Source of the DNA: Flavobacteriales bacterium
Lineage (GTDB): Bacteria > Bacteroidota > Bacteroidia > Flavobacteriales_G > JALEGO01
Length of the DNA: 64,000 bases
Direction of reading: 5' to 3'
Assembly: GCA_020628935.1 (NCBI GenBank)
Contig: JAHDEG010000004.1
Coordinates: 149,893 to 213,892 of the forward strand
A model generated the notes under the pieces. It ran no database searches, was not told the origin of the DNA, and was given only the letters and a program-made list of their open reading frames with translations. The position numbers and the translations under genes were made by a program. Positions 29,437-39,185 of this stretch are shown piece by piece. Positions within the stretch are counted from its first letter, which is position 1; each line of letters begins with the position of its first letter.

Positions 29437-29581
29437 TAGAAGCACTTCCGGCTATACGCTATAGTTTTCTTACTTAGCATAAGTAATAAACTCCATTGCA
29501 AATGGCTCCCAAGGTCGCCTTTTCAATACATTTAAACTAATGCTAACCTTCAAAAAGCTAACACTACTATCCGGGCTAAAC
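29437..29581 (+). repeat. Dispersed intergenic repeat, copy B
   Basis: agaagcacttccggctatacgctatagttttct...gcaaatggctcccaaggtcgccttttcaat...tttaaactaatgctaaccttcaaaaagctaacactactatccgggctaaa. Confidence 0.8.
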
Positions 29582-29618
29582 TCCTCCTACTCTATTAAAT
29601 ATTACTTAAATTAACTCT

Positions 29619-30035
29619 ATGCTAGCAACTAACAAAACCATAACAAAAGGATTTATTATCGCGGGAATAATGAACTTTAGCGTAATATTATTCTCAAGGT
29701 TTTTCACCAATACTACCATTAATGAAGCAGATCCTGTGGTAATGTCAAACTTTGGGCTATTAATGATCATCATTTGGGGAATAACTTATATAGCTGTTTC
29801 AAAAAACTATGCACAAGTAAAATGGCTTGTTGGGGCATTCGCCATAGAAAAATTTATTTATGGCATTGTTTGGATAAAATGGATACTGAATAATAGTGTA
29901 TCAGATGTATTTGCAAAAGATATAATGGCCGGAGCCTTTTATTCTGTTTATGGCATTAATGATTGGGTTTTTTGTATTTTCTTTTCACTTGTTTTTTTAA
30001 AGTTATTAAGAGGTAAAAAGAATAAACCAAAATAA
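29619..30035 (+). CDS. Hypothetical integral membrane protein
   Basis: 138 aa with about four hydrophobic segments. Confidence 0.7.
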   Translation: MLATNKTITKGFIIAGIMNFSVILFSRFFTNTTINEADPVVMSNFGLLMIIIWGITYIAVSKNYAQVKWLVGAFAIEKFIYGIVWIKWILNNSVSDVFAKDIMAGAFYSVYGINDWVFCIFFSLVFLKLLRGKKNKPK

Positions 30036-30056
30036 TAAATTATAATAATTCAAAAA

Positions 30057-30695
30057 ATGATATTTAAAATATTTAAATACTCAACGCTTGCTTTACTTAG
30101 TATTCTACTATTCATATTTTTAGCAAATTTTACTATTCAAAAAAACGCAACCAACAAAACATATATTAGCTTAGATGAAATCCCTAAGAATGAGGTTGGC
30201 TTAGTACTAGGAACTGCTAAAACATTAAAAAACGGAAGAATTAATTTATACTTTAAACACCGTATTAGCGCAGCGGTTAAACTTTATAAAAACAACAAAA
30301 TTGATTTCATTTTAGTAAGCGGAGACAACAGCAACAAAGCCTACGATGAACCAACTGACTTTAAAAATGAATTAATAAAGCAAGGCATCCCAGAAAACCG
30401 TATTTACCTTGATTATGCGGGTTTTAGAACCTTAGACTCTGTGGTAAGAGCAAAAAAAATTTTCGGACAAAATCAAATAACTATCATCTCTCAAAAGTTT
30501 CATAATGAAAGAGCTATATATTTAGCCGAAAAAAACGGACTAAAAGCAACTGGATTTAATGCTAAAGACGTTTCAGCTCGTTACGGAATTAAAGTACAGC
30601 TAAGGGAATACTTAGCAAGAACAAAAATATTTTTAGATATTATTTTTAAAGTTAAACCCAAATTTTTAGGGGATAAAATTAAGATCTCAAAGTAA
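30057..30695 (+). CDS. sanA: SanA/YdcF/ElyC family (DUF218) membrane protein
   Basis: VGLVLGTAKTLKNGRINLYFKHRISAAVKLYKNNKIDFILVSGDNSNKAYDEPTDFKNELIKQGIPENRIYLDYAGFRTLDSVVRAKKIFG. Confidence 0.88.
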   Translation: MIFKIFKYSTLALLSILLFIFLANFTIQKNATNKTYISLDEIPKNEVGLVLGTAKTLKNGRINLYFKHRISAAVKLYKNNKIDFILVSGDNSNKAYDEPTDFKNELIKQGIPENRIYLDYAGFRTLDSVVRAKKIFGQNQITIISQKFHNERAIYLAEKNGLKATGFNAKDVSARYGIKVQLREYLARTKIFLDIIFKVKPKFLGDKIKISK

Positions 30696-30859
30696 AATTT
30701 ATAGAACAGCAAAAAGCTTTAAACCCGCTTTTAAAATTATAAAACTCATATTAGGTTGGTAATTTAAAACCGTTCATGTAATTTTGCTATGCATGCTTAG
30801 TATTATCTAGTCGGTAATTCGAAATGCATCAACCAAGTATTACTCCAATTCTCATTACA

Positions 30860-32122
30860 ATGAAATACCTACAACTTTTAATTACCATACTTTCAATATC
30901 TCAATTTTCCTGTGCTCAAAACCAGCCTTTACAGCCAACATCAGGCCCTGGAGGAAGTGATTACACACATGGAAATGTTGTTATGTCAGATTTTACCAGC
31001 TTATTATCTGGTGAAAGTTATTGGTTATTTGAACCAACTGCCCCAACAGTAGATTCAGCCAACCTTATTATTTTTGTGCATGGTTACGGGGTTAATAATC
31101 CAGGCCCTTATGGAGCATGGATTGAGCACTTAGTACGAAAAGGAAATATTGTAGTGTACCCAAAGTACCAAATTAATGCTACACTTACTTTACCTAGCCA
31201 GTTCACACCTAATACTGTTACAGCTATTTTAAACTCAATAAATGAGTTAAATACTAATCCTAACAGAACAAAACCAAGACTACAGAATATAGCTTTAATC
31301 GGCCATTCATATGGTGGTGTCATATCTTCAAACTTAGCTACAGAATATCAATCATACGGTATACCAAAACCAAAGTGTTTTATGCTTTGTGAGCCCGGAA
31401 CAAGTATTTTAACTGGAGGTCGGCTAGATTCTTACAGTAATATGGACGATTCGTATAGTGCACTAATTATTGTAGGGGCTGACGATGCTGTAGTTGGCGA
31501 TAGCTTTGGAAGAGAAATAATGGATTCTACCAGTATACCTACTTCAAGAAAAAACTACATAATTCATCACGAAGATAGCCATGGTGATGAAACCATAGCT
31601 GCAACACATGATGAACCACTTGCTGCAAATTCTAATTACGATGGTGGTGTACTAGGAGCAATTGTTACTGGTGCTTATGCTATGAGTAAAGAAAACACGG
31701 TAGATTATTACTGCTACTGGAAACTAGGTGACGCATTATTAGATTGTAGCTTTAATAATTTAAACTGCAATTATGCATTTGGAGACACTCAAGAACAAAA
31801 AAACATGGGACAATGGAGCGATGGACAAGAAGTTGTTAAACTTACCGTTAGACCTTCAATTACTGTTGGAATTAATAATACCTTAGAAACTAACAAACTA
31901 AATATTTACCCTAATCCAAGTAGTTCTTTCTTTACAATTAATACAAATGAACCAGCTAAATTAATTTTAATAGATAGTACCGGAAGAACAGTTTACCAGA
32001 ACAACAATTACACTGGTGAAAGAGTACAAACCCAGGCCTTTGAGAATGGTGTTTACAAAGCACTATTACAAACTCAAAACAATGAAACCCTTGGCTTAAA
32101 CACTCTAGTTATTAATCACTAA
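30860..32122 (+). CDS. Secreted alpha/beta hydrolase with T9SS type A sorting domain
   Basis: FVHGYG oxyanion region, GHSYGG nucleophile elbow; C-terminal LNIYPNPSSSFFTINTNEPAKLILIDSTGRTVYQ...GVYKALLQT. ATG at 30860 gives a signal peptide. Confidence 0.88.
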   Translation: MKYLQLLITILSISQFSCAQNQPLQPTSGPGGSDYTHGNVVMSDFTSLLSGESYWLFEPTAPTVDSANLIIFVHGYGVNNPGPYGAWIEHLVRKGNIVVYPKYQINATLTLPSQFTPNTVTAILNSINELNTNPNRTKPRLQNIALIGHSYGGVISSNLATEYQSYGIPKPKCFMLCEPGTSILTGGRLDSYSNMDDSYSALIIVGADDAVVGDSFGREIMDSTSIPTSRKNYIIHHEDSHGDETIAATHDEPLAANSNYDGGVLGAIVTGAYAMSKENTVDYYCYWKLGDALLDCSFNNLNCNYAFGDTQEQKNMGQWSDGQEVVKLTVRPSITVGINNTLETNKLNIYPNPSSSFFTINTNEPAKLILIDSTGRTVYQNNNYTGERVQTQAFENGVYKALLQTQNNETLGLNTLVINH

Positions 32123-32154
32123 AGCTGGCCCAGGGTGTAGTGGCAGCGTTTGTT

Positions 32155-32234
32155 TTGGGATAATTTACTTGTGTAGTTTTTTAAAAGCAACTTAAGGAGC
32201 TCTTTAAAAAAGTAATCACACGTTATTATCCCAA
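32155..32234. terminator. Imperfect long inverted repeat between convergent genes
   Basis: TTGGGATAAT (32155-32164) / ATTATCCCAA (32225-32234) with further partial complementarity inside; may be a bidirectional terminator. Confidence 0.45.
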
Positions 32235-32290
32235 CTATAAACCTAAAACGGAAGACTGGAATAACCCCCTGAAAAAAACTCGTTATTAAA

Positions 32291-35200
32291 TTAATGTTTA
32301 ACAATAAGCTTTTCTTTATAAACCTCACCTGAAATTGTTTCTACCCTAACTAGATGAAAACCTGCACTGAAATTACTTGTGTTTAGCTGTATTACGGATT
32401 CGTTCAAACTATTTACATTTATAATTTGACCGAGTGCGTTAATAATTGAAACACTTGTAATTGGCTCATTAAAACTACTTAAATCGATTGTTGCAAAACT
32501 ATTTACAGGGTTAGGCTGAACATATATTCCTGGTGCTTGAGATAGAAGAAGTTCTTGTTGATTTGTAGTAATATCATTTGTATCTAACACAATTATTGAT
32601 CTTACAAAGTAGTCGTCACATAAACTATCAAGTGCATATAATTCTATTTCATAAATCCCAGGTTGACTATAAATATGAGTAATTGAATCGGTAGCTGTAG
32701 AAGTTGTTCCGTCTCCTAAATCCCATTCAAAATATGTTCCTCCAATACTGTTGTTTATAAATGTAATTCCATTTGGATCATCTAAATAAACGGTATCGTG
32801 CATAATAGTATAGTAAGCATTAGTGTGAATAGGACCTCTTACCTCAATGACTTCTTGGTGATAACAACCATTGGTGTCCGTTACCTGTAATAAGTAATTA
32901 CCCCAATCTAGATTATTATGTGTTAAAGCGTATGGTGTTTCACTATATGATAGTTTTGAAACGTAAGGCTCAGTACCACCCAAAATAGCATTTACAACCA
33001 CTTGCCCATCTGATGAATCGCAATGTGTGGGTTGGTTTATATTATAATTCACTGAGATATTAGCCGGTTCACTTACAATAATTGATTTCTCAAAAGATCC
33101 ACAAACCTCAGCAACACTCTCGTAAGTAATTTTGTAACTACCTGCTGGTAACTGAGATTTCTCAAACGTATTTGTATTCTGGGACTCAGCTATAAGCAAA
33201 CCATTATTGTTATACAATTGAAATAACCCTGTTGAGCTAACAACCTCTGCAGAAATAATACCATCGTTATTTTCATTACAACTTTCAGCTATTACATCGG
33301 TTTGTAAAACGGTATTAAAATGTAGTTTAAAGCGTGTAGTTAAATTCGTATCTGCGATATCAAATGTATAATTAGGTTGTGCACGAATATTTATGAGACT
33401 GTCAAGTAGGGTATCTTCAAGAGTAATACAAATACTTTCATCAAACGTTTCATACTCTGAAAAATTAAGGTTGTATTCATATGCAAAATTTGGCTTAAGC
33501 TGTAATTCTACTGTTTTACTAGTTAATAACTCTGGCATCATATTGATGGCCATTTTAAATGTATCATAACTAAACTCTTGCATTGTATATAGGCTAGGAT
33601 AGTACGCTGAAGGAGTTATAAATTTTGTCGCTCCATACCAGCTTCCAAGTCCATTCGAACTTGCCGTGTCACCAAAACTAATTGCAGCTTCGTCTTTATA
33701 ACCGTAAGATTCAACTTCGACCTTGAGTATACTTAAAGGTATTTGACGGAAAAAACTTTGATGTTCATTTACAATTGCATTTCTATTTACAGTTAACTGC
33801 AGTGGACCTGCTTGGTGAGCTTTAACCCAGAAACCAGATAATGGGCTGATATATTCTGTACCACCATTTACTGATATTCCGCTCACGTAACTAGAATATT
33901 GATTGATACATCTATTCCATGTATACACTGCATCGCATAAGCCAACCTTAGTCCAGCCTGGAGTTTTTGACCAATCTACCGTTGCTGGATACGGGTTGCA
34001 GACCAAATTAAATCCATCATTATTATTTCCAAATGCAGTTGGTGTATATTGAACGGGTAAGTTTACATCTGCCATTCTAAAAGGACCGGTAAACCAGAAC
34101 TTGTAATCGAACATACTATTGTAATTGTAATTTATAAATCCTGTACCTTGTGAGATTACCTCAGAAGTGGATAATGGAGCAGTATACCCCGAATCGGACA
34201 CTCCAACAGCAGCCTCATTGTAATAATAGGTATTAGCCCAGCCAGTATCTATAAAACCTCCTGGTATACCTTGATAATATACATAAGTGAAAGCATCATA
34301 GGTGGCATCTACAGGTGCGCCCAACGATAAAAAACCTTGGCAGCCATCTACGTATCTTTCTTGAATAATATTTTCACCAATAAAATCTCCAGTACCAGTT
34401 CCACTAACCATAGCGGTTGTTGTAGCTGAGGCTGAAAGTGTAATTGAACCGTTAGTTACGTCTAAGTTTCCGGCTAGTAATGTTAACGTATCGGTTATGT
34501 TAATATTAGTACCTGCAGTTAAGCTTACCCCATTTACATTAGAAATACTCAGAGCATTAAAAGTTGTATTCCCAGTTATATTTTGACTAGATAAAGTACC
34601 TTGCATATTCACTTTTCCTGTGGGGCTAATTGAACCATTATTCGCTAAATCACCACAGAGATTCAATGTTTGATTATTCAAGTTCAAATTTATTCCCGCC
34701 TCAATAGTTAGATTAGAAGCAAATTCAACACCAGTTAGTGTAACATCATGTGCTAAAATTATACAGTCGTTGCAGGTTGGTACTCGTCCTAGGTCCCAAA
34801 TACCTAAATCATTCCAATTACCCGCAGCTATTGTTAGTAAACAACGATCAAGATAGTCTGGAGTACCATCATTATCTTCATCTGGTAGGTTAGCAGCTGT
34901 ACCACCATTGTTAGGATCACAATTATCTGTTAACCCATCTGAATCTGTATCAAGAGTACTTGCTGCTATGTTTGGGTCGAACCCTTCTTGAGCATCAGGA
35001 ACTCCATCCTGATCGGAATCTAAATCTAAAAAATCTGCAAAAGCCAGACCATCCGTGTTAGGTACTAAGAGAGGCAACCCTAAATTGTCTCCATCAATAT
35101 TATTAATGAGACCATCACCATCATCATCATTTGCTGAGGCATATATAACGGGGTACTGCCCGTTATTATCCATGTTTGCTGGCATTGATCCTCCATTTCC

Positions 35201-38200
35201 TTCAACAGCATCCGTAATGCAGTCACCATCACTATCAAGATCTAAAAAATTAGGATTGGCATCACCATCGAAGTTACCATTGGGTAAATTAGTCCCTCCT
35301 TCTGAGTCATCTGTATTAGAAGCCCATCCGTCAGAATCAATATCATTCAATTTCACATAACTTGAAGGATATTTGCCTTGAGCTAGCATATTAGGTGGTA
35401 AAACACCGTTATTAGCTTCAACAGCATCAGGTATACCATCATTATCGCTATCTAAATCGCAATTATTTGGTATTCCGTCTCCGTCAAAATCACCAGTGCC
35501 TTCTGTAGCATCTGATAACCCATCGTTATCATTGTCATTATCATCGGCATCTGCTATTCCGTCTTCATCCTTATCTGGCACACATACAGTACCTGTAAAC
35601 GAGTAAAAAACGCCATCTACACCAACTCTCCTCTGATTTCTTACAATACGAAGGTAACGGGTATCTGCTGTAACTGGATAGGGAAATGATTCATATGAAG
35701 GTGTAACAACTGTGCTATTGTAAACCAATGGGTTAGAGAAATTAATACCATCGATTGACTGAGTTAATGTTGCCCTAGCTGTTCCACTGCCACCAAACCT
35801 ACTAAGAACTGTTGTTATAGTTTCACCAGAAGGTACTATATCAGCCAACGTAAGTATGAGAGTATCACCTCCCCTAAGCTCTGCTCCAGCCAAATCAGGA
35901 AAAGCGAGAGCATTATTAGGATTACTTACTCCTACCTCGTAAAAAATTGCATTGGCCTCTCCCGTAATTACACCAATTTGAGGGGTTTGTTGAGGTAAAC
36001 AAAAAGCTGTTTCAAAGTAATCTAATATTCCATTTGGTGGTGTAGTATCAGTTAATTCGTTGTATGTTAAAACTCCGTCATTATCATCATCATTATCTCT
36101 CCAATCTGGTTCTGTGTCACCATCAGTATTTTGGTATGCATAATTGGAATATCCTCCGAATAACGTTCCTCCATCTGCGTCAAAAGCATCGTCTAAACCA
36201 TCATTATCAGCGTCTAATCCTAAAGCTGTAGATGCAGCTGATCCATCTTGATTACCATCATCTCCTTCAATAATATCTAATACAGTGTCATTGTCTGAGT
36301 CGTCATCTATATAATCAGGGTTACCATCAGAGTCAGTATCAGTTGGAAAAATTGGTGAATTTCCTAAATCTCTATCATATACATCTGCTATTCCGTCATT
36401 ATCGGCATCTGCAAAAGCACCTATCGCTAAAAAAGCCGCTGTTGTTTGACCCTCTCTGTTATCTGTTATTCCGTCTCCATCAGAATCTGTATCAATATAG
36501 TTAGGGAAACCTGTTGCATCAGTATTTAATGTAGGTAATGGTGATGAAATTACAGCATCAAATGCACCATCTGAATTTGCATCTACAAAGCCATCGATTT
36601 CCCCATTTCCATTTACATCTGTACCGCCTGCCTCTATCACATCCAGTATTCCATCATTATCACTATCTCTATCTAAAAAGTCACTCAATCCATCTTGGTC
36701 GTAATCGTTATTTGGGAGGATGCTAACAGAGGTTGGGCCATATATTGTTACTGGAGCATTGTCAACTGGATCAAGCAAACCATCTCCATCTGAATCTGCA
36801 CCTATAATTCTTGCTGTTAGTGGATTGTAACCTGATGGAGCTATACCGTTATTTGCTTCTATGGCATCGGGTATTCCGTCATTATCACTATCTAAATCTA
36901 AAAAGTTAGGTATTCCATCTCCATCCCGATCTTCTAATCCTTCATCTGCATCTGTAATACCATCGTTATCACTATCAATATCGCAGTCGTTATTTAATCC
37001 ATCTCCATCAGAATCAATAAATCCTTCCAAATCAGAATCTAATCCATCATCATCACACTGAACATCCAGGCAAATAAATGAGGTGTCACAAAGAGCTGGA
37101 GCAGGGCTTGTATCGTCACATATACTATAGTATATTGTATCAGGCCCTTCGTAGTCTAAGTTTGGGGTATACACCACATTTATACCACTTATTATTGCTG
37201 TTCCATTAGACGGACCAGAAACTATTGTAGTGGTCATGGGATCAGCATTAGGATCAGAATCATTTACTTGTACATCCACAGATACAGTAATGTTTTTAGG
37301 CACCGCGACTGTATCTTTTAAGGCTACTGGCTGACAATCGAAATAAAGTGTATATGAAAGAGTATCGAAATCGAAATGCGTTATCCACCAGGTATTGATG
37401 GTTCTATTATTTCCGAAAGAAGCATTCCAATCGTGACAGACCCCCGTTAGCCCGTCACAGGGAACTGTTGTATTGTCTGCTCCTCCCACGTTCGTATCAT
37501 CCCAATAAACATCTTGCACTCCACCTGGTGGAGCAATATTATTTATCTCAAAACCGTTCTCATTAAATTCAACATCATATAAAGGAAGGTGCGTTACTCC
37601 AGCATTATATTTTACATATGTTGTAAAAGTAGACCCATCTGCAATCGGATTACCAAGTCCATCATTTCCATCCCAAGGGATAATATTTACTCCTCGCTCA
37701 GCATTTTCAATAAACCGAACATCGGTAGAACCAGGGCCGTCATCAATCGCATTTCCATTAAAATCAAAATATCCTTCAATAAAACCGTTATGGGTTACTT
37801 CTACTTCTAATTCATAACCCAAGAGATTACATCCTGCCAGCTCCGCTCCTCCAATTATTTTAGGTACTCCACCAGTAATTGGAAATTCGGTAGTATCAGG
37901 AAAAGAGACAAACACTTTGTGTGAGGGAGATTCTTGCTGACCAGCAACTGATTGTCTATCTGAAACTAAATCACCAGTATTATTAGGTCCAGAATTATTT
38001 GTAAAAACTGTAAACCCAAGAGCCCTCATTCCATCAAATTCAATAGATGTAAGTATACTATCTGTATGGAATAAGTATACTGTGGTATCCATTGTTGCGT
38101 CAAAGTTCCCCTGACCAGCTAAAGGAGGAGTGTTTAGATACAGGGAGTTTGTCCATAAACGACCACCCAAATTTGTAGAATCAGACATGTCGACCACACT

Positions 38201-38731
38201 AATATCAAAATACTCAAACATTGTCCAGAAGGGGCTTAGGAAATTATCAGGATCATTACCGTTAAATTCGATATAATAATCGCCAGGAATTGAAGGTATA
38301 TAACTCAAATCTGAGTTATAACCTCCTGAGCCTACTATATCTGGTCCTACTACTGCCTGAGAATAATATTCTATAAAGCCATTATCTGCGGTGGATGTTG
38401 GTACTAACTGTGGTCCCATTACAATATTGCCCAATGGATCACGCAAACGCATATAAAGATTTGTTGTTAATACGCTTCCCCATTTTGGGTGATTTGTTCT
38501 CAACTTGAAACCAAAAAATATTTTCTCAGTATTAACATCCGAAATTCTTATGTTCAATCTTTTTTCTGGAGTAGCTTGGTACGTATAATAATCTATTGCC
38601 GCCAGCCCAATATCGTGTAGTACAAAATTGACTGGCTTGGTTGAATCAGGCATTATATTCTTGGTTCCTTCAGCTCTTGAAGAATAAACAATGAATAAGC
38701 TTAAAACATAAATGGTAATTATTTTTTTCAA
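32291..38731 (-). CDS. Giant secreted protein with thrombospondin type-3 (Ca-binding) repeats, PKD domain and T9SS type A sorting domain
   Basis: 2146 aa; signal peptide; many DSDNDGIPDAxEx / DxDGDGIxNxxDLD repeats; Big_9/cadherin-like 'DPMTTTIVSGPSNGTAIISG...YTPNLDYEGPDTIYYSICD'; PKD 'FEWDLGDGTTSTATDSITHIYSQPGIYEIEL'; C-terminal VQPNPVNSFATIDLS...GFHLVRVETISGEVYKEKLIVKH. Confidence 0.93.
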   Translation of the reverse strand: MKKIITIYVLSLFIVYSSRAEGTKNIMPDSTKPVNFVLHDIGLAAIDYYTYQATPEKRLNIRISDVNTEKIFFGFKLRTNHPKWGSVLTTNLYMRLRDPLGNIVMGPQLVPTSTADNGFIEYYSQAVVGPDIVGSGGYNSDLSYIPSIPGDYYIEFNGNDPDNFLSPFWTMFEYFDISVVDMSDSTNLGGRLWTNSLYLNTPPLAGQGNFDATMDTTVYLFHTDSILTSIEFDGMRALGFTVFTNNSGPNNTGDLVSDRQSVAGQQESPSHKVFVSFPDTTEFPITGGVPKIIGGAELAGCNLLGYELEVEVTHNGFIEGYFDFNGNAIDDGPGSTDVRFIENAERGVNIIPWDGNDGLGNPIADGSTFTTYVKYNAGVTHLPLYDVEFNENGFEINNIAPPGGVQDVYWDDTNVGGADNTTVPCDGLTGVCHDWNASFGNNRTINTWWITHFDFDTLSYTLYFDCQPVALKDTVAVPKNITVSVDVQVNDSDPNADPMTTTIVSGPSNGTAIISGINVVYTPNLDYEGPDTIYYSICDDTSPAPALCDTSFICLDVQCDDDGLDSDLEGFIDSDGDGLNNDCDIDSDNDGITDADEGLEDRDGDGIPNFLDLDSDNDGIPDAIEANNGIAPSGYNPLTARIIGADSDGDGLLDPVDNAPVTIYGPTSVSILPNNDYDQDGLSDFLDRDSDNDGILDVIEAGGTDVNGNGEIDGFVDANSDGAFDAVISSPLPTLNTDATGFPNYIDTDSDGDGITDNREGQTTAAFLAIGAFADADNDGIADVYDRDLGNSPIFPTDTDSDGNPDYIDDDSDNDTVLDIIEGDDGNQDGSAASTALGLDADNDGLDDAFDADGGTLFGGYSNYAYQNTDGDTEPDWRDNDDDNDGVLTYNELTDTTPPNGILDYFETAFCLPQQTPQIGVITGEANAIFYEVGVSNPNNALAFPDLAGAELRGGDTLILTLADIVPSGETITTVLSRFGGSGTARATLTQSIDGINFSNPLVYNSTVVTPSYESFPYPVTADTRYLRIVRNQRRVGVDGVFYSFTGTVCVPDKDEDGIADADDNDNDNDGLSDATEGTGDFDGDGIPNNCDLDSDNDGIPDAVEANNGVLPPNMLAQGKYPSSYVKLNDIDSDGWASNTDDSEGGTNLPNGNFDGDANPNFLDLDSDGDCITDAVEGNGGSMPANMDNNGQYPVIYASANDDDGDGLINNIDGDNLGLPLLVPNTDGLAFADFLDLDSDQDGVPDAQEGFDPNIAASTLDTDSDGLTDNCDPNNGGTAANLPDEDNDGTPDYLDRCLLTIAAGNWNDLGIWDLGRVPTCNDCIILAHDVTLTGVEFASNLTIEAGINLNLNNQTLNLCGDLANNGSISPTGKVNMQGTLSSQNITGNTTFNALSISNVNGVSLTAGTNINITDTLTLLAGNLDVTNGSITLSASATTTAMVSGTGTGDFIGENIIQERYVDGCQGFLSLGAPVDATYDAFTYVYYQGIPGGFIDTGWANTYYYNEAAVGVSDSGYTAPLSTSEVISQGTGFINYNYNSMFDYKFWFTGPFRMADVNLPVQYTPTAFGNNNDGFNLVCNPYPATVDWSKTPGWTKVGLCDAVYTWNRCINQYSSYVSGISVNGGTEYISPLSGFWVKAHQAGPLQLTVNRNAIVNEHQSFFRQIPLSILKVEVESYGYKDEAAISFGDTASSNGLGSWYGATKFITPSAYYPSLYTMQEFSYDTFKMAINMMPELLTSKTVELQLKPNFAYEYNLNFSEYETFDESICITLEDTLLDSLINIRAQPNYTFDIADTNLTTRFKLHFNTVLQTDVIAESCNENNDGIISAEVVSSTGLFQLYNNNGLLIAESQNTNTFEKSQLPAGSYKITYESVAEVCGSFEKSIIVSEPANISVNYNINQPTHCDSSDGQVVVNAILGGTEPYVSKLSYSETPYALTHNNLDWGNYLLQVTDTNGCYHQEVIEVRGPIHTNAYYTIMHDTVYLDDPNGITFINNSIGGTYFEWDLGDGTTSTATDSITHIYSQPGIYEIELYALDSLCDDYFVRSIIVLDTNDITTNQQELLLSQAPGIYVQPNPVNSFATIDLSSFNEPITSVSIINALGQIINVNSLNESVIQLNTSNFSAGFHLVRVETISGEVYKEKLIVKH

Positions 38732-38831
38732 GTTGTATTGTTTTACGTGTTGGATTGCCTTTTCAACAATTATACGTAAAAAAGGATTTTTGGTTATTAT
38801 ATGTAAGACTTTAACTCACTCAGATAACTCT

Positions 38832-39098
38832 TTAGCTATTTGGTTTAATCGTTTTCAGATAGAAAAGTGTAAACATTATAAACCCTGCTACTATTAAAAA
38901 TATTGTGCCTTGATCTATGGGCACGCACGGTGGAGGCCAGCAAGATGGACCACTACCTCCTGCCGGTGAAGGCGGAGTTGGCGGTGGTGGTCCCTGAGAA
39001 AACACTACTGTTGACAACAGTAAAAAGCAAATGATAATTATTTGTTTTTTCTCAAATACCCTATTTAGTACCTTTATTAGATTTCTTGGCTTTTTCAC
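38832..39098 (-). CDS. Small Pro-rich protein with C-terminal 'PID' + TM + basic tail (PID-CTERM-like)
   Basis: 88 aa: signal segment, PPPPTPPSPAGGSGPSCWPPPCVPIDQGTIFLIVAGFIMFTLFYLKTIKPNS. Confidence 0.65.
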   Translation of the reverse strand: MKKPRNLIKVLNRVFEKKQIIIICFLLLSTVVFSQGPPPPTPPSPAGGSGPSCWPPPCVPIDQGTIFLIVAGFIMFTLFYLKTIKPNS

Positions 39099-39185
39099 TG
39101 ATAACTATTACGCCTTTATACGTAATTAGTTGCAGTAATACCTAAAAGTACCTATACATTTAAAGTATAGTACCTATAAATCTAA

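Noticed and set aside
34900-37050. Repeated gatggt/atcatt-type tracts as a possible CRISPR or satellite
   Set aside because: Irregular spacing and in-frame; explained by TSP3 protein repeats in the minus-strand CDS.
36538-37061. Plus-strand ORFs of 62-66 aa (Ser/Pro/Lys-rich) opposite the giant minus-strand gene
   Set aside because: Shadow ORFs created by antisense reading of DxDGDG repeats; composition mirrors the repeat codons.
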